Numbered from the stretch's first letter, positions 34,483 to 43,658 are shown. The stretch: DNA of 64,000 nt from Chitinophagaceae bacterium 26-R-25 (GCA_029906195.1 JARWSJ010000001.1:2852001-2916000), one strand, 5' to 3'. Notes: generated from the letters alone by a model not told the origin. Numbers and translations: made by a program.

Positions 34483-35769
34483 ATGAACTATTTTTCTCTC
34501 AATAAAAAAGCTCCAAACGTAGACTTTAAAACCGCTACGATACTTGGGCAAGCACCAGATAAAGGATTGTATTTTCCAGAAAGAATTCCTGTGCTGGATG
34601 CAGATTTCTTCAACAATATCGAGAACATAAGCAATGAAGAAATTGCTTACAAAGTAATCGCACCTTATGTGGGCGATACCATTCCGGAAAATGAACTGAG
34701 AAGAATTGTAAAGGAAACAATTGATTTTCCTTTGCCGTTGGTAAATATCAACGACAACATTTCTTCATTGGAATTATTCCACGGCCCTACACTTGCATTC
34801 AAAGATATTGGCGCAAGATTCATGAGTCGCTGTCTTGGATATTTTTCCAAAGAACGTTCTGAAAAAGTAACAGTTCTCGTTGCAACATCAGGCGATACCG
34901 GCGGTGCGGTGGCCAATGGCTTCTATGATGTTCCGGGCGTTGAAGTAGTGATCCTGTACCCTTCCGGAAAAGTTAGTGAGGTGCAGGAAAAACAAATGAC
35001 CACGCTTGGTAAAAACATCCATGCATTAGAGATCAGCGGAAACTTTGACGATTGCCAGGCTTTGGTTAAACAAGCTTTTGCAGATGATGATCTTACTAAA
35101 AAATTGTTTTTAACTTCTGCAAACTCAATCAACGTTGCGAGATGGCTTCCACAACAGTTCTATTATTTCTTTGCATGGAAACAATGGGCAGACAAAAAAA
35201 ATCCGCCGGTAATTAGCGTTCCAAGCGGAAACTTTGGCAACATTTGTGCAGGTTTGCTCGCACATAAATCAGGTTTGCCAGTGAAACACTTTATTGCAGC
35301 GTGTAATGCCAATGACGTGGTGACAAGATACCTGCAAACAGAAAAATATGAACCGCGCCAGGCCGTTGCAACTTTATCAAATGCAATGGATGTGGGAAGT
35401 CCAAGTAACTTTGTAAGAATATTGGAATTGTTCCAGCATAAGTTCACTGACCTGAAAGACAAGATCAGCAGCACCAGCATCAGCGATGATGATACAGTGG
35501 CAACGATTAAAAAAGTGTATGCAACAGACAAATACTTACTTGATCCGCATGGTGCCGTTGGCTATATATCGTTAGAGCAATATTTGCAACAACATTCGTC
35601 TGATAAAGGATTTATTCTTGAAACCGCTCACCCTGTTAAATTCAGTGACAGCGTAGAAAAAATAACCGGCGAAAAAATCAACATGAATGTTCCTGCAAGC
35701 GGACCAAAGAAAACAGTGAAGATGAAACCGGACCATAAAGAGCTGGTGGAGTTTCTTGAAAAAAAATAG
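34483..35769 (+). CDS. thrC: Threonine synthase
   Basis: PLP enzyme converting O-phosphohomoserine to threonine. The PLP lysine is Lys107 in GPTLAFKDIGARF; the phosphate-binding ATSGDTGGAVANGF follows near 135, and SVPSGNFGNICAG near 245. At 428 aa it is the E. coli/yeast-like class rather than the shorter SAM-regulated plant class. Third gene of thrABC; the next gene is an aminotransferase that may supply aspartate. Confidence 0.95.
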   Translation: MNYFSLNKKAPNVDFKTATILGQAPDKGLYFPERIPVLDADFFNNIENISNEEIAYKVIAPYVGDTIPENELRRIVKETIDFPLPLVNINDNISSLELFHGPTLAFKDIGARFMSRCLGYFSKERSEKVTVLVATSGDTGGAVANGFYDVPGVEVVILYPSGKVSEVQEKQMTTLGKNIHALEISGNFDDCQALVKQAFADDDLTKKLFLTSANSINVARWLPQQFYYFFAWKQWADKKNPPVISVPSGNFGNICAGLLAHKSGLPVKHFIAACNANDVVTRYLQTEKYEPRQAVATLSNAMDVGSPSNFVRILELFQHKFTDLKDKISSTSISDDDTVATIKKVYATDKYLLDPHGAVGYISLEQYLQQHSSDKGFILETAHPVKFSDSVEKITGEKINMNVPASGPKKTVKMKPDHKELVEFLEKK

Positions 35770-35781
35770 AAAGCTGAGATT

Positions 35782-35894
35782 ACCACTAAGTCACTAAGTG
35801 AACTAAGTAACACTAAGCTTTTTTATAAGAACAATCACAAGACATCAATAACGCTCTTCTTAGTGAAGCTTAGTGTTCTTAGTGTCTTAGTGGT
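35782..35894. repeat. Inverted-arm element, word CACTAAG (copy 2)
   Basis: Left arm 35782-35820 and right arm 35856-35894 hold four to five CACTAAG/CTTAGTG words each in opposite orientation, starting 13 bp after the thrC stop. Confidence 0.85.
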
Positions 35895-35961
35895 GAAAAA
35901 CAATAACCAAATGTTACAAAAATTCCTTTCTGAAGAGCAAGGGCACATAACAATAAACAAT

Positions 35962-37164
35962 ATGCTTACAATTAGCGATCGCGGCCAGAACATGCCTGCT
36001 TCCCCCATACGCAAACTTGTACCGTATGCAGAAGCTGCAAAAGCAAAAGGCACACACATCTACCACCTCAACATCGGCCAACCGGACATCGAAACACCTC
36101 CGGTAATGATGGAAGCCATACGCAATGCGCATTTCAAGGTGTTGGAATACAGCCACAGTGCAGGCAATGAAAGCTATCGCAAAAAAATGGCGGAGTATTA
36201 TAAGCGTGTAAATATTGACATCGACTACAACCAGATCATCATTACAACCGGTGCATCTGAAGCGATATTCTTTGGCATCATGTGCTGCCTGGATGCGGGC
36301 GACGAGATCATCATGCCGGAGCCATTCTATGCAAACTATTACGGATTTGCCATCGCTGCAAACGTAGTGGTAAAGCCAATTACATCGCATATTGAAAACA
36401 GCTTCGCACTGCCATCCATGGAAGCTTTTGAAAAAGCAATTACCCCAAAAACAAAGGCTATCCTTATTTGCAACCCCAATAACCCAACAGGCTATTTGTA
36501 CAGCAAAGAAGAAATGGAAACATTAAAATCCATTTGCCTTAAACACAACTTGTTCCTGTTCTCTGATGAGGCATATCGCGAGTTCTGTTACTCCGGCAAA
36601 CACTTCAGCGCCATGAATCTTACCGGCATGGAAGAGCACGTTATCCTGCTGGACTCTATCAGCAAACGATACAGTGCTTGCGGCGCAAGATTGGGAGCAT
36701 TCATCACCCGCAACCAGCAAGTATTGGATGCAGCCATGAAGTTTGCCCAGGCAAGACTTAGCCCTCCGGGTTTCGGACAAATTGGTGGGGAAGCTTTGAT
36801 GGATCTTCCCGAAAATTATTTCGATGCCACAAAAAACGAGTACCAGAAAAGAAGAGACGCTTTGGTGAGCCGCCTGAATAAAATGCCGGGTGTGGTTTGC
36901 CCAAATCCCGGTGGCGCATTTTATGCCATGGCAAAACTGCCGATTGATAATGCCGATAAATTTTGTCAGTGGTTATTAGAATCATTTTCCTATAACAATA
37001 AAACCTTGATGCTCGCTCCCGGTTCCGGATTTTATGAAACACCAGGTTTGGGTCGACAGGAAGTTCGCTTAGCCTATGTTTTGAACGTGGATGACATTAA
37101 CGCGGCGATGGATTGCTTAGAAAAAGCACTTGAAGAATATTCAAAACAGGTAACGTTAAATTAA
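35962..37164 (+). CDS. Class I/II pyridoxal-phosphate aminotransferase (aspartate aminotransferase-like)
   Basis: Fold-type I aminotransferase. It shows HLNIGQPDIETP near the N-terminus, the PLP-contact TTGASEAI, CNPNNPTGYLYS (about 170-181), SDEAYREFCY, and the Schiff-base Lys235 in SISKRYSACGARLG. The conserved Arg for the alpha-carboxylate is in RQEVRLAYVL near the C-terminus. The start at 35962 (MLTISDRGQNMPASP) fits the family; 35911 is an alternative and anything further upstream lies in the repeat. Close to thrC, it may supply aspartate, but the amino donor is not proven. In Bacteroidetes such genes are annotated variably as AspB-like. Confidence 0.88.
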   Translation: MLTISDRGQNMPASPIRKLVPYAEAAKAKGTHIYHLNIGQPDIETPPVMMEAIRNAHFKVLEYSHSAGNESYRKKMAEYYKRVNIDIDYNQIIITTGASEAIFFGIMCCLDAGDEIIMPEPFYANYYGFAIAANVVVKPITSHIENSFALPSMEAFEKAITPKTKAILICNPNNPTGYLYSKEEMETLKSICLKHNLFLFSDEAYREFCYSGKHFSAMNLTGMEEHVILLDSISKRYSACGARLGAFITRNQQVLDAAMKFAQARLSPPGFGQIGGEALMDLPENYFDATKNEYQKRRDALVSRLNKMPGVVCPNPGGAFYAMAKLPIDNADKFCQWLLESFSYNNKTLMLAPGSGFYETPGLGRQEVRLAYVLNVDDINAAMDCLEKALEEYSKQVTLN

Positions 37165-37362
37165 CATTTAAATTAAAATATTGAAAATCAGCTATTTAAT
37201 ATTTTTAAGAATTTAATACTTGACATTAAAATAAATAATATACGTTATTCTAAACACTTTTCACTTAAATTGCATCAAGAATTAAGAAATAACTATAGAT
37301 ACATTATTTATTTAATACAACTTGTTTCACAACCAAAACTAACGAGCTTACAATTTTTTCAT

Positions 37363-37412
37363 ATGGCAAGCAATCGTTGAAGGCCCTCTGTTTCTACAGA
37401 GGGTATTTTTTT
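37363..37412 (+). ncRNA. Orphan terminator with 5-codon frame; possible small RNA 3' end
   Basis: A strong hairpin CCCTCTGT/ACAGAGGG (37384-37391 with 37396-37403), TTCT loop and T-run ends 220 bp after the aminotransferase, too far to be its usual terminator. A five-codon frame (MASNR, 37363-37380) sits just before the stem. It may end a small RNA or leader in the AT-rich 37165-37380 gap, where no other gene is seen. Only the hairpin itself is secure. Confidence 0.45.
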
Positions 37413-37455
37413 AAAAAATCTTTTAAAATAGTTTTTCTGTTTAGTTTCGTTTCTC

Positions 37456-37463
37456 TATTTTTG
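37456..37463 (+). promoter_or_regulatory. -7 box of the tRNA gene
   Basis: TATTTTTG, an exact TAnnTTTG, followed by CCGCC; it lies 10 bp before the tRNA 5' end. Confidence 0.6.
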
Positions 37464-37473
37464 CCGCCCACTT

Positions 37474-37547
37474 GGCGAGGTAGCTCAGCTGGTTAGAGCA
37501 TCGGATTCATAACCCGAAGGTCGGCGGTTCAAGTCCGCTCCTCGCTA
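37474..37547 (+). tRNA. tRNA-Met (anticodon CAT)
   Basis: 74-nt cloverleaf: acceptor GGCGAGG/CCTCGCT (G1-U72 wobble), D-arm with AGCTCAGCTGGTTAGAGC, anticodon loop TTCATAA, T-arm GGCGG TTCAAGT CCGCT-like. The 3' CCA is not encoded. The anticodon stem lacks the three G-C pairs of initiator tRNA, so elongator Met is favoured; tRNA-Ile2, in which CAT is modified to read AUA, cannot be ruled out. Confidence 0.92.
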
Positions 37548-37549
37548 CA

Positions 37550-37592
37550 AAGCCTGAAATTTGATCTAGGATTAAGTTTCAGGCTTTTTTTA
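37550..37592 (+). terminator. tRNA terminator, copy 1 of a duplicated sequence
   Basis: Perfect stem AAGCCTGAAA/TTTCAGGCTT (37550-37559 with 37577-37586) and T-run. An almost identical hairpin recurs at 38281-38321. Confidence 0.85.
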
Positions 37593-37716
37593 TTGCCTGA
37601 GTCGGAGAATTAGGAATTGGTCAAAATATTTTATCTTCGACTACACATCAGCGATAAATTTCCCTCAACTATTGAACGCGATGTGACTTATTCAAAGTAA
37701 CCCTAAAAATGACCAT

Positions 37717-38244
37717 ATGAAAAAACTAACCCTCGCAGCACTTGCCCTAATCTCATTTTGCTGCACCAACGCTCAATCTCCAATAAAATTTTATGCTACT
37801 GTCAACCCTCAGGTCATGAAGTTTGACAATATCGATATGAACACCGGTATACTTGGTTCATTTGGTGGCAAATTTAAAAACGGCGCCGGCATTGGGGTTG
37901 GCACAGGATACTTTAAACCGGTTTCTTACGGATCTGGCAACATGCCGGTATTTCTCGAGCTTTGTTACATTGAGACAAAAAATAAAGTCAATGCCTATGT
38001 CTCCGGCAAAATAGGGACAAATGCCTATGTCGGTAATTCCGAGGTGCCAACGGGTCACAAATCCGGCGCTTTCCTGGATTTATCACTTGGCGCAATGTTT
38101 AGGCTAGGCAATTCTAAAGGACTTTTTGTTCATGCCTCTTGCCTGCAATACAATTCAAATATTGCCTATCAAAATAAAGGAGACAATGACCCCAGGCCAT
38201 ATACAAATTTTGGATATGCTTTGGGCGTCGGTGTGAAACTTTAG
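37717..38244 (+). CDS. Hypothetical secreted protein, possible outer-membrane beta-barrel
   Basis: 175 aa with a signal peptide (MKKLTLAALALISFCCTNAQ). The mature part has alternating polar/hydrophobic Gly-rich strands (GAGIGVGTGYFKP, FLDLSLGAMFRLG) and ends in GYALGVGVKL, as in small outer-membrane barrels. No named family. It lies between two copies of the same terminator, a layout suggesting it was gained as a cassette or that the terminator was duplicated. Confidence 0.65.
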   Translation: MKKLTLAALALISFCCTNAQSPIKFYATVNPQVMKFDNIDMNTGILGSFGGKFKNGAGIGVGTGYFKPVSYGSGNMPVFLELCYIETKNKVNAYVSGKIGTNAYVGNSEVPTGHKSGAFLDLSLGAMFRLGNSKGLFVHASCLQYNSNIAYQNKGDNDPRPYTNFGYALGVGVKL

Positions 38245-38280
38245 TTTCTTTGGCTTCGGTGTGAAGCTGTAAACTTCTGC

Positions 38281-38321
38281 AAGCCTGAAATTTGATCGAG
38301 TATTAAGTTTCAGGCTTTTTT
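38281..38321 (+). terminator. Terminator, copy 2 of the duplicated sequence
   Basis: Same stem AAGCCTGAAA/TTTCAGGCTT, similar loop and T-run as 37550-37592, including part of the flanks (TTTTTATTGnCTGA). Confidence 0.85.
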
Positions 38322-38471
38322 TATTGTCTGAACCGCATCGTCAACAATTCAGAAAAATCTTCTATCTTGAAGACCCAATCCAAGAGATTCTTTAGTTCCT
38401 GTTAAGAACCTGAAACCTCCTTATCTGAAAAATTCCGAGTATTTCTATTTTACTACCCCAACCCATGTAAA

Positions 38472-39275
38472 ATGATGAGGTTTTTATTTTTTATAGGCAT
38501 TGCCGGTATTATCACTTTTTCATCTTGCCAGAAAGAGCTTTTCTTCGACAAAATTCCGATCGTCGATAGCACACGGTTACTTCCTTCATCAATCGTTGAC
38601 AACTCAGTATCAAACGACTCCATAAAGATTGAATATGATAACCTAAATAGAATTATTTCATGCAAGAAATTCTACAAAGATTACCTCGGCGTGACCCACG
38701 GAGACACAATCACATACACCTACGATGACAACAACAGGCTAATAAAAGCATCCTCCCCATTTGGCGGCGAAAGCTACGAATCGGTGTACAGCTATAACGA
38801 TCGCACCATTACCAGGACAACCACATGGCTAATGCACACCCCTGCCAACAAGTCCATAGCCACGCTTACGTTGAACAGCAACAAGCACTTAGTTAAAACC
38901 GAAGATACAGACGGGGAAACCGAATACACCTACGATAATTATGGAAATCAAATCAGCTCTTCCTTCGTAAACAGTTCCTTTAGTCAATCGATAACGACCC
39001 ATTCGACTTATACAATGGATAGTGCAATGCTCAGGTGTGTCAACGCCCCGTTGTGGTTCCTGGAATCAAAGCCTATGTTTGTTTCCTATATCATTAAAAA
39101 TGTTTCGGGGTTTAACAGGGAAACAGTTTCCGAAGAAAGCGGCCGCAAAGAAACCTACATAGAATCCGCTAGCGTTACCTATGACATGAATCAAAACGGT
39201 TTTCCAGTTTTAATCCACACCACAATTAATGGGCAGGAGACTTCCCAAAAAATAACTTACGTCATTGCAAAATAA
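38472..39275 (+). CDS. Hypothetical lipoprotein with YD-like repeats
   Basis: 267-aa predicted lipoprotein: MMRFLFFIGIAGIITFSSC with lipobox Cys19. The mature part has three or more degenerate tyrosine-aspartate repeats (IKIEYDNLNRII, ITYTYDDNNRLI, TEYTYDNYGNQI) resembling the RHS/YD-type wraps also seen in DUF4595-like Bacteroidetes lipoproteins. Likely outer-membrane anchored; role unknown. Confidence 0.7.
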   Translation: MMRFLFFIGIAGIITFSSCQKELFFDKIPIVDSTRLLPSSIVDNSVSNDSIKIEYDNLNRIISCKKFYKDYLGVTHGDTITYTYDDNNRLIKASSPFGGESYESVYSYNDRTITRTTTWLMHTPANKSIATLTLNSNKHLVKTEDTDGETEYTYDNYGNQISSSFVNSSFSQSITTHSTYTMDSAMLRCVNAPLWFLESKPMFVSYIIKNVSGFNRETVSEESGRKETYIESASVTYDMNQNGFPVLIHTTINGQETSQKITYVIAK

Positions 39276-39362
39276 AGGCACTGATTCTTAACAACGTATT
39301 TCATTTCTACCTCAACTATTTACGTTGGCACGTGTTTTATAGCCTTAAATAAAACAAATGCA

Positions 39363-39596
39363 ATGAACGTAGAATTTCGTTTTCCCAATAGCCAGGTCGT
39401 AAAAGCGCTGCTAAACATCATTCCTGCACAAGGCGACCGCGTATCTTTTAAAGGGATCAAAAACCTTGAGGACCGGTTACATGATGATGTCCGCACCAAG
39501 GAATGGTCTGTAAGTTCTGTTCTATGGAATGTGGAAGATGGCGGAATAACCTCCGTCGTAATTTCCGTTTCTGAAATTGGCGGCATTAGCAACTGA
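39363..39596 (+). CDS. Small hypothetical protein
   Basis: 77-aa soluble protein (MNVEFRFPNSQVV...), no signal peptide. A terminator-like hairpin (AAGACC/GGTCTT with a long loop, near 39634-39669) follows. It is not recognised; the distinct start and terminator support it as a gene. Confidence 0.5.
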   Translation: MNVEFRFPNSQVVKALLNIIPAQGDRVSFKGIKNLEDRLHDDVRTKEWSVSSVLWNVEDGGITSVVISVSEIGGISN

Positions 39597-39756
39597 TGGA
39601 ATAATATAACTAAGCATAAAAACAGCATTGCAAAGACCTGATTGGTTCATTCGGACCTCTCGGGTCTTTTTTATTTAAACTCCCACGGCCAAAAAATTTC
39701 CCTGATTTCCTGTAACAAATACTTCTTGTCCTCTACTTACTTATAAAACACGGAAC

Positions 39757-40032
39757 ATGGGGCACTTTGTAATTAGTTTACCAAATAACAGTGAGGCTGA
39801 TGTTCATTTCGGAACAGTAAGAAAAAAGCAGTTTCTTAGCTTTCGGAAAATATTATCGGGAAAATGGTGGCACACAGAAAGTTGGAAAGGTTATGCCGTA
39901 ATTATTGACCAGAAAAAATATTTATTGCTTAAAACCATGGAGGGTGCATGGATAAACGAAAATAACGACCAGGAATGCACTTATCTGCAAGAGAAGATTG
40001 ATGAATTTGAAGCCAGCCATCGCGAACGTTAA
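39757..40032 (+). CDS. Small hypothetical protein
   Basis: 91-aa soluble protein rich in charged and aromatic residues (SGKWWHTESWKGYAVIIDQKKYLLL) with an acidic C-terminal helix. No family recognised. It lies 29 bp before the sigma factor gene and may be co-transcribed with it. Confidence 0.5.
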   Translation: MGHFVISLPNNSEADVHFGTVRKKQFLSFRKILSGKWWHTESWKGYAVIIDQKKYLLLKTMEGAWINENNDQECTYLQEKIDEFEASHRER

Positions 40033-40061
40033 CCATTTTCTTTAACCTTTCAACACTTTAA

Positions 40062-40574
40062 TTGAATACCCCCAACGATAAACAGACCTGCTTTCTTCAA
40101 CAGATAGAAACACACAAAGGCATTCTCTATAAGATATGCCGCATCTATCAGGATAAAAAAGAGGACCAGCAGGATCTGCTTCAGGAAATGATTTTACAAT
40201 TGTGGCGATCGTACGATTCATTTCGCGGCGAGAGTCAGTTCAGTTCATGGATGTACCGCGTAGCGTTCAATACAGCTATCAGTTATTTTAGAAAAGAAAA
40301 ACAACGTTTCACTTCAAGCCTTGACCCCTATCACGATCTTCCGGATGAGCTGCACACCGTTAAAGAAAAAGAAGAGCAACTTGCGATTTTTTACAAGGCA
40401 GTTCAACAATTGAATAAAGTAGAGAAGGCGCTTATTTTCCTTTACATGCAAGGGCAGTCAGGTGAAGAGATTGCAGACATATTGGGCATTTCATCGGTAA
40501 ACGTTCGCGTGCGCCTCAACCGCACCAAAGAAAAAATTAAATACATCATTAAAACATTGGGTTATGAATTTTGA
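40062..40574 (+). CDS. ECF RNA polymerase sigma factor, TTG start
   Basis: 170-aa sigma-70 family protein. Region 2 (KICRIYQDKKEDQQDLLQEMILQLWRSYDSF with FRGESQFSSWMYRVAFNTAISYFRK) lies at about 22-85. Region 4 (LNKVEKALIFLYMQGQSGEEIADILGISSVNVRVRLNRTKEKIKYII) lies at about 115-165. A TAA stop is directly before the TTG start at 40062, and no ATG occurs before region 2, so TTG is needed. It overlaps the next gene by 11 bp, the usual sigma/anti-sigma layout. Confidence 0.9.
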   Translation: MNTPNDKQTCFLQQIETHKGILYKICRIYQDKKEDQQDLLQEMILQLWRSYDSFRGESQFSSWMYRVAFNTAISYFRKEKQRFTSSLDPYHDLPDELHTVKEKEEQLAIFYKAVQQLNKVEKALIFLYMQGQSGEEIADILGISSVNVRVRLNRTKEKIKYIIKTLGYEF

Positions 40575-41193
40575 TGACTTAAAAAATGAATGGGCGGACG
40601 ACATTTCAAAGGATGTTCCGCTTGAGATAAAGAAGGTACCGCTTGATAAAACAAAGTCTACCATCGACAGGCTGAAAATAAATATGAGAAGAGAATTTTT
40701 CGGTCTCGCACTGTCTTTTCTTTTTATCTTTCTCGTCTTCTTCATTTTGTCCAAGCCTTATTTATCTTTCTTAATTGGAGGAGCAGCTTGTTTTATTTTG
40801 TTAATGCAATCCATTTATTTCTGTTACCACTGCTATATTTTTTACAAACAGTTAGAAAGATATGATTTGAGTTTGCGTAAAAACATCCGCAAAATTGCCT
40901 ATGATCTGGAGCTCAACATTGAGCGATATAAAACATATTCTTTTTGTTCAATGCCCATCGGCATCCTGACTTGTGTGGCATATTTAAATACAGACAAAAT
41001 CGGCGAATTACTCAAACAAACATTCTTTGCCGGATCAATTGTGCAAATAAAACCATTGCTCATTACAGGCATCATAATAATCTTCGCGCAGTTGCTCAGT
41101 TACTACCTTTCCAAACTGCATATTGACCACCAGTATGGACGATATTTGAAAGAGTTGAAACAAGTGATGAATGATTTGGAGGAAGAAAATTAA
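40564..41193 (+). CDS. Membrane protein, likely partner (anti-sigma) of the upstream ECF factor
   Basis: 209 aa with an N-terminal cytoplasmic part of about 45 residues (MNFDDLKNEWADDISKD), which could bind sigma, then two hydrophobic pairs (about 47-88 and 130-178). The start overlaps the sigma gene by 11 bp. It does not carry a recognised zinc anti-sigma (ZAS) His-Cys motif, so the anti-sigma role rests on context. Confidence 0.65.
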   Translation: MNFDDLKNEWADDISKDVPLEIKKVPLDKTKSTIDRLKINMRREFFGLALSFLFIFLVFFILSKPYLSFLIGGAACFILLMQSIYFCYHCYIFYKQLERYDLSLRKNIRKIAYDLELNIERYKTYSFCSMPIGILTCVAYLNTDKIGELLKQTFFAGSIVQIKPLLITGIIIIFAQLLSYYLSKLHIDHQYGRYLKELKQVMNDLEEEN

Positions 41194-41324
41194 TAATTAA
41201 TAATTAGTAATTAACAAGGCCACATTCGTTAGCGAATGTGGCCTTGTAGTATGTTAAGAATAAAGCGACGTATCAGTTATTTTGCAGCTTCACCTATTAA
41301 TTATTAATTGTTAATTATTAATTA
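41189..41324. repeat. Inverted-arm AATTATT element with perfect central hairpin
   Basis: TAATAAT-type heptamers (41189-41214) begin at the stop codon of the previous gene; the opposite arm is 41294-41324. The inner perfect 14-bp hairpin (41215-41228 with 41233-41246, loop TTAG) is GC-rich. Confidence 0.8.
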
Positions 41325-41339
41325 CACCAATCAGCTCTC

Positions 41340-41394
41340 TAACTCCTAACTCCTAATTCCTAATTCCTAATTCCTAATTCCTAATTCCTAATTA
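41340..41394. repeat. ATTCCTA heptamer array at the LtaS-like gene end
   Basis: About seven heptamers in a row, the longest regular array in the window. The minus-strand stop codon of the following gene lies at its edge. Confidence 0.85.
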
Positions 41395-43344
41395 CTTCTC
41401 CCTCATTCCCCCATTCTTATACAACTGATAGGCAGATTGATAGTTAGCAATCGCTTCATGCAAGAGATGTTCGTTCATCGGCACTTGCTTTTGTTCATCG
41501 GATTGTTTTTTATACAAGTAACAATCTGCTTTTTGCTGAGGCCCTAAAACGATCAGTGTGTCATTTTTCAGATAGCCCAGTTTCTGATAAGTGCCCACCA
41601 AAGCTCTTGGCTGATATTTCGCCGCGTTAATATTCTCGCCAAACAAATTTGACTGGTAACTCCAGTTCAAATAATTATACAATGTAGGATACAAATCAAT
41701 CTGCGAGCAAACCGGGGAAAGCTCAACAGGCTTAGCATTTGGTAAATTATATACGAGACATGGAATGTGATATTTAGAAACATTGATCTCATTTTTACCG
41801 GCACTGCTTGCACAGTGGTCAGCCACAAATATGAAAACTGTATTGGCAAACCACGGCTTTGTTTTGGCCTCTTCCAGCAATTTACCAATTGCAAAATCTG
41901 TATAGCGAACCGCTCCTTCCCTGCTGCCTTGTGGAATACTTATTTTGTTGGCAGGATATGTATAAGGCCTGTGGTTTGAAGTAGTCATCACAAAATTGAA
42001 GAACTTCTTTCCTTCTTTATAATCGGCATCCGCATCGCGAATCACCGCTTTATAAATGTCCTCATCGCAAATGCCCCAGGCATTTTCGAACTGCACATCC
42101 TTGTCAGCAATAAACGTTCTGTTTGTTGCCAGCTTGTCCCTTACCATTAATTTCCTTCCACGATCCACAATGTCAAAACCATTACCGCTGAAGAATTGGT
42201 TCATGTTGTCAAAATATCCATCACCTCCGTAAAAGAAAGTGCGTTTGTAACCGGCATTCTTAAAAATAGAACCAACGGTAAATAAGTTTGCGTTATCATC
42301 TCTGCGAACAATACTGCTTCCCGGTGTAGGCGGAACAGCGAGTGTAAGCGCCTCCATGCCACGCACAGTACGCGTGCCCGTCGCATACATGTTAGTAAAC
42401 AAAACACTTTGCTTCGAAAGAGAATCAAGCACCGGAGTCAGGCCCTGTGTATTGCCAAAACGCGTCATAAAATCTGCACTGAAACTCTCGATCGTGATCA
42501 TTATTACGTTCGGGCGGGCAACAACCGTATCATTGCTGGTTATTTGCCGATAAATCTCATTTGCATTACCGGTAAACTTTGTGCTGGAATCAGCCAGCAA
42601 ATTGCGCATGCGAGTAAAAACTTCCACATCCGTGTCCTTTTTGTAAAACTCACTATAGCTAAGCTCATTGTTCTTGAAAGCAGAAAAGAAAGAGTAAATG
42701 CCAGCTTTTGACAATTCAGCCCTGTAGCGATTATCAGTTTTTTCCGCCCAGTTATTCTTTACATTGAATATATAAAACACCGGGATCAACAGCAAAATAG
42801 CCGTAGCAATCGAACGCTGCCTGAACGACATAGTGGAATTAAAACTTGCAGCAAAAATTCCTTTTTTATAAAACCACCAGGTGATTAAGGAAGTAACCAG
42901 CACCATTCCACCGATCAAATATGGAAGCGGGTAAGATTGGTTGATATTATTTACCACTTCAAAAGTGTAGACAAGGTAGTCAACGGCTATGAAATTGAAG
43001 CGGCTTTCAAACTCGCCCCAGAAAGTAAATTCCGCGAAAAACGAGAACATTACGATCAATACAGTCAAAAAGAAACCAACGTACGTAACCGTTTTATTAA
43101 TCCTTGACTGATTCCACTTTTGAGGAGTAAGCAGTAAATAAATAGCATACAGAACCGTACAAAATGAAGCGACGCCAAGGTCAAACACAAATCCCTTAAA
43201 GAAGATAGAAAACAATGCACCTATGGAAATCACAGCGTTTTTCCATGATATAATAAGGAGCACTGTTCGCACCAAAAAAGATAGTGCTATAAACAGCTTC
43301 CAAAAGCCTAATAGAATAGAGTAACGATTTGGGGCACGTAACAT
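41392..43344 (-). CDS. LTA synthase-family sulfatase-like membrane transferase
   Basis: 650-aa enzyme with five N-terminal membrane helices (to about residue 195) and an extracytoplasmic alkaline-phosphatase-fold domain. The catalytic elements include PNVIMITIES (Glu286, metal), the Thr nucleophile in TGTRTVRG (Thr324/326) and FVADHC near 523 (Asp/His). Gram-positive LtaS polymerises glycerol phosphate; Gram-negative members such as MdoB/OpgB add phosphoglycerol to periplasmic glucans or other acceptors. With no teichoic acid in Bacteroidetes, modification of a surface lipid or glycan is more likely. Confidence 0.88.
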   Translation of the reverse strand: MLRAPNRYSILLGFWKLFIALSFLVRTVLLIISWKNAVISIGALFSIFFKGFVFDLGVASFCTVLYAIYLLLTPQKWNQSRINKTVTYVGFFLTVLIVMFSFFAEFTFWGEFESRFNFIAVDYLVYTFEVVNNINQSYPLPYLIGGMVLVTSLITWWFYKKGIFAASFNSTMSFRQRSIATAILLLIPVFYIFNVKNNWAEKTDNRYRAELSKAGIYSFFSAFKNNELSYSEFYKKDTDVEVFTRMRNLLADSSTKFTGNANEIYRQITSNDTVVARPNVIMITIESFSADFMTRFGNTQGLTPVLDSLSKQSVLFTNMYATGTRTVRGMEALTLAVPPTPGSSIVRRDDNANLFTVGSIFKNAGYKRTFFYGGDGYFDNMNQFFSGNGFDIVDRGRKLMVRDKLATNRTFIADKDVQFENAWGICDEDIYKAVIRDADADYKEGKKFFNFVMTTSNHRPYTYPANKISIPQGSREGAVRYTDFAIGKLLEEAKTKPWFANTVFIFVADHCASSAGKNEINVSKYHIPCLVYNLPNAKPVELSPVCSQIDLYPTLYNYLNWSYQSNLFGENINAAKYQPRALVGTYQKLGYLKNDTLIVLGPQQKADCYLYKKQSDEQKQVPMNEHLLHEAIANYQSAYQLYKNGGMREK

Positions 43345-43626
43345 AAACTTAACGAAAATTTAAAGTGTGCAAAGCTATTCAATTATGTTAGATAAAATGC
43401 AAATACATAGAGGCAGGTATTCTTTAAAAAATCTGTATAGAGGTATTTGAACAAATGTTTGTTGCCACTGTTGTAGACTTTTGATTCGGGCTAGCGGTGA
43501 GGTATGTTTTTTGTGGATGAGCTGTTCAAAATCATTTCCCAAAGTCAAATTAAACCGATGATTAATAAGTTTTTACAAAAAAACCAAATATTTCTTGCAT
43601 ATTCCACAAAATTTACATTAATTCAT

Positions 43627-43634
43627 TACCTTTG
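43627..43634 (+). promoter_or_regulatory. -7 box of the queA transcript
   Basis: TACCTTTG, an exact match, followed by CCCAC. The preceding 43345-43620 is AT-rich with no gene seen. Confidence 0.55.
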
Positions 43635-43658
43635 CCCACTTTAAAATCATGCCGTAAC

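Noticed and set aside
37474-37547. Initiator tRNA
   Set aside because: The anticodon stem lacks the three consecutive G-C pairs and position 1-72 is a G-U pair, not the usual C-A mismatch.
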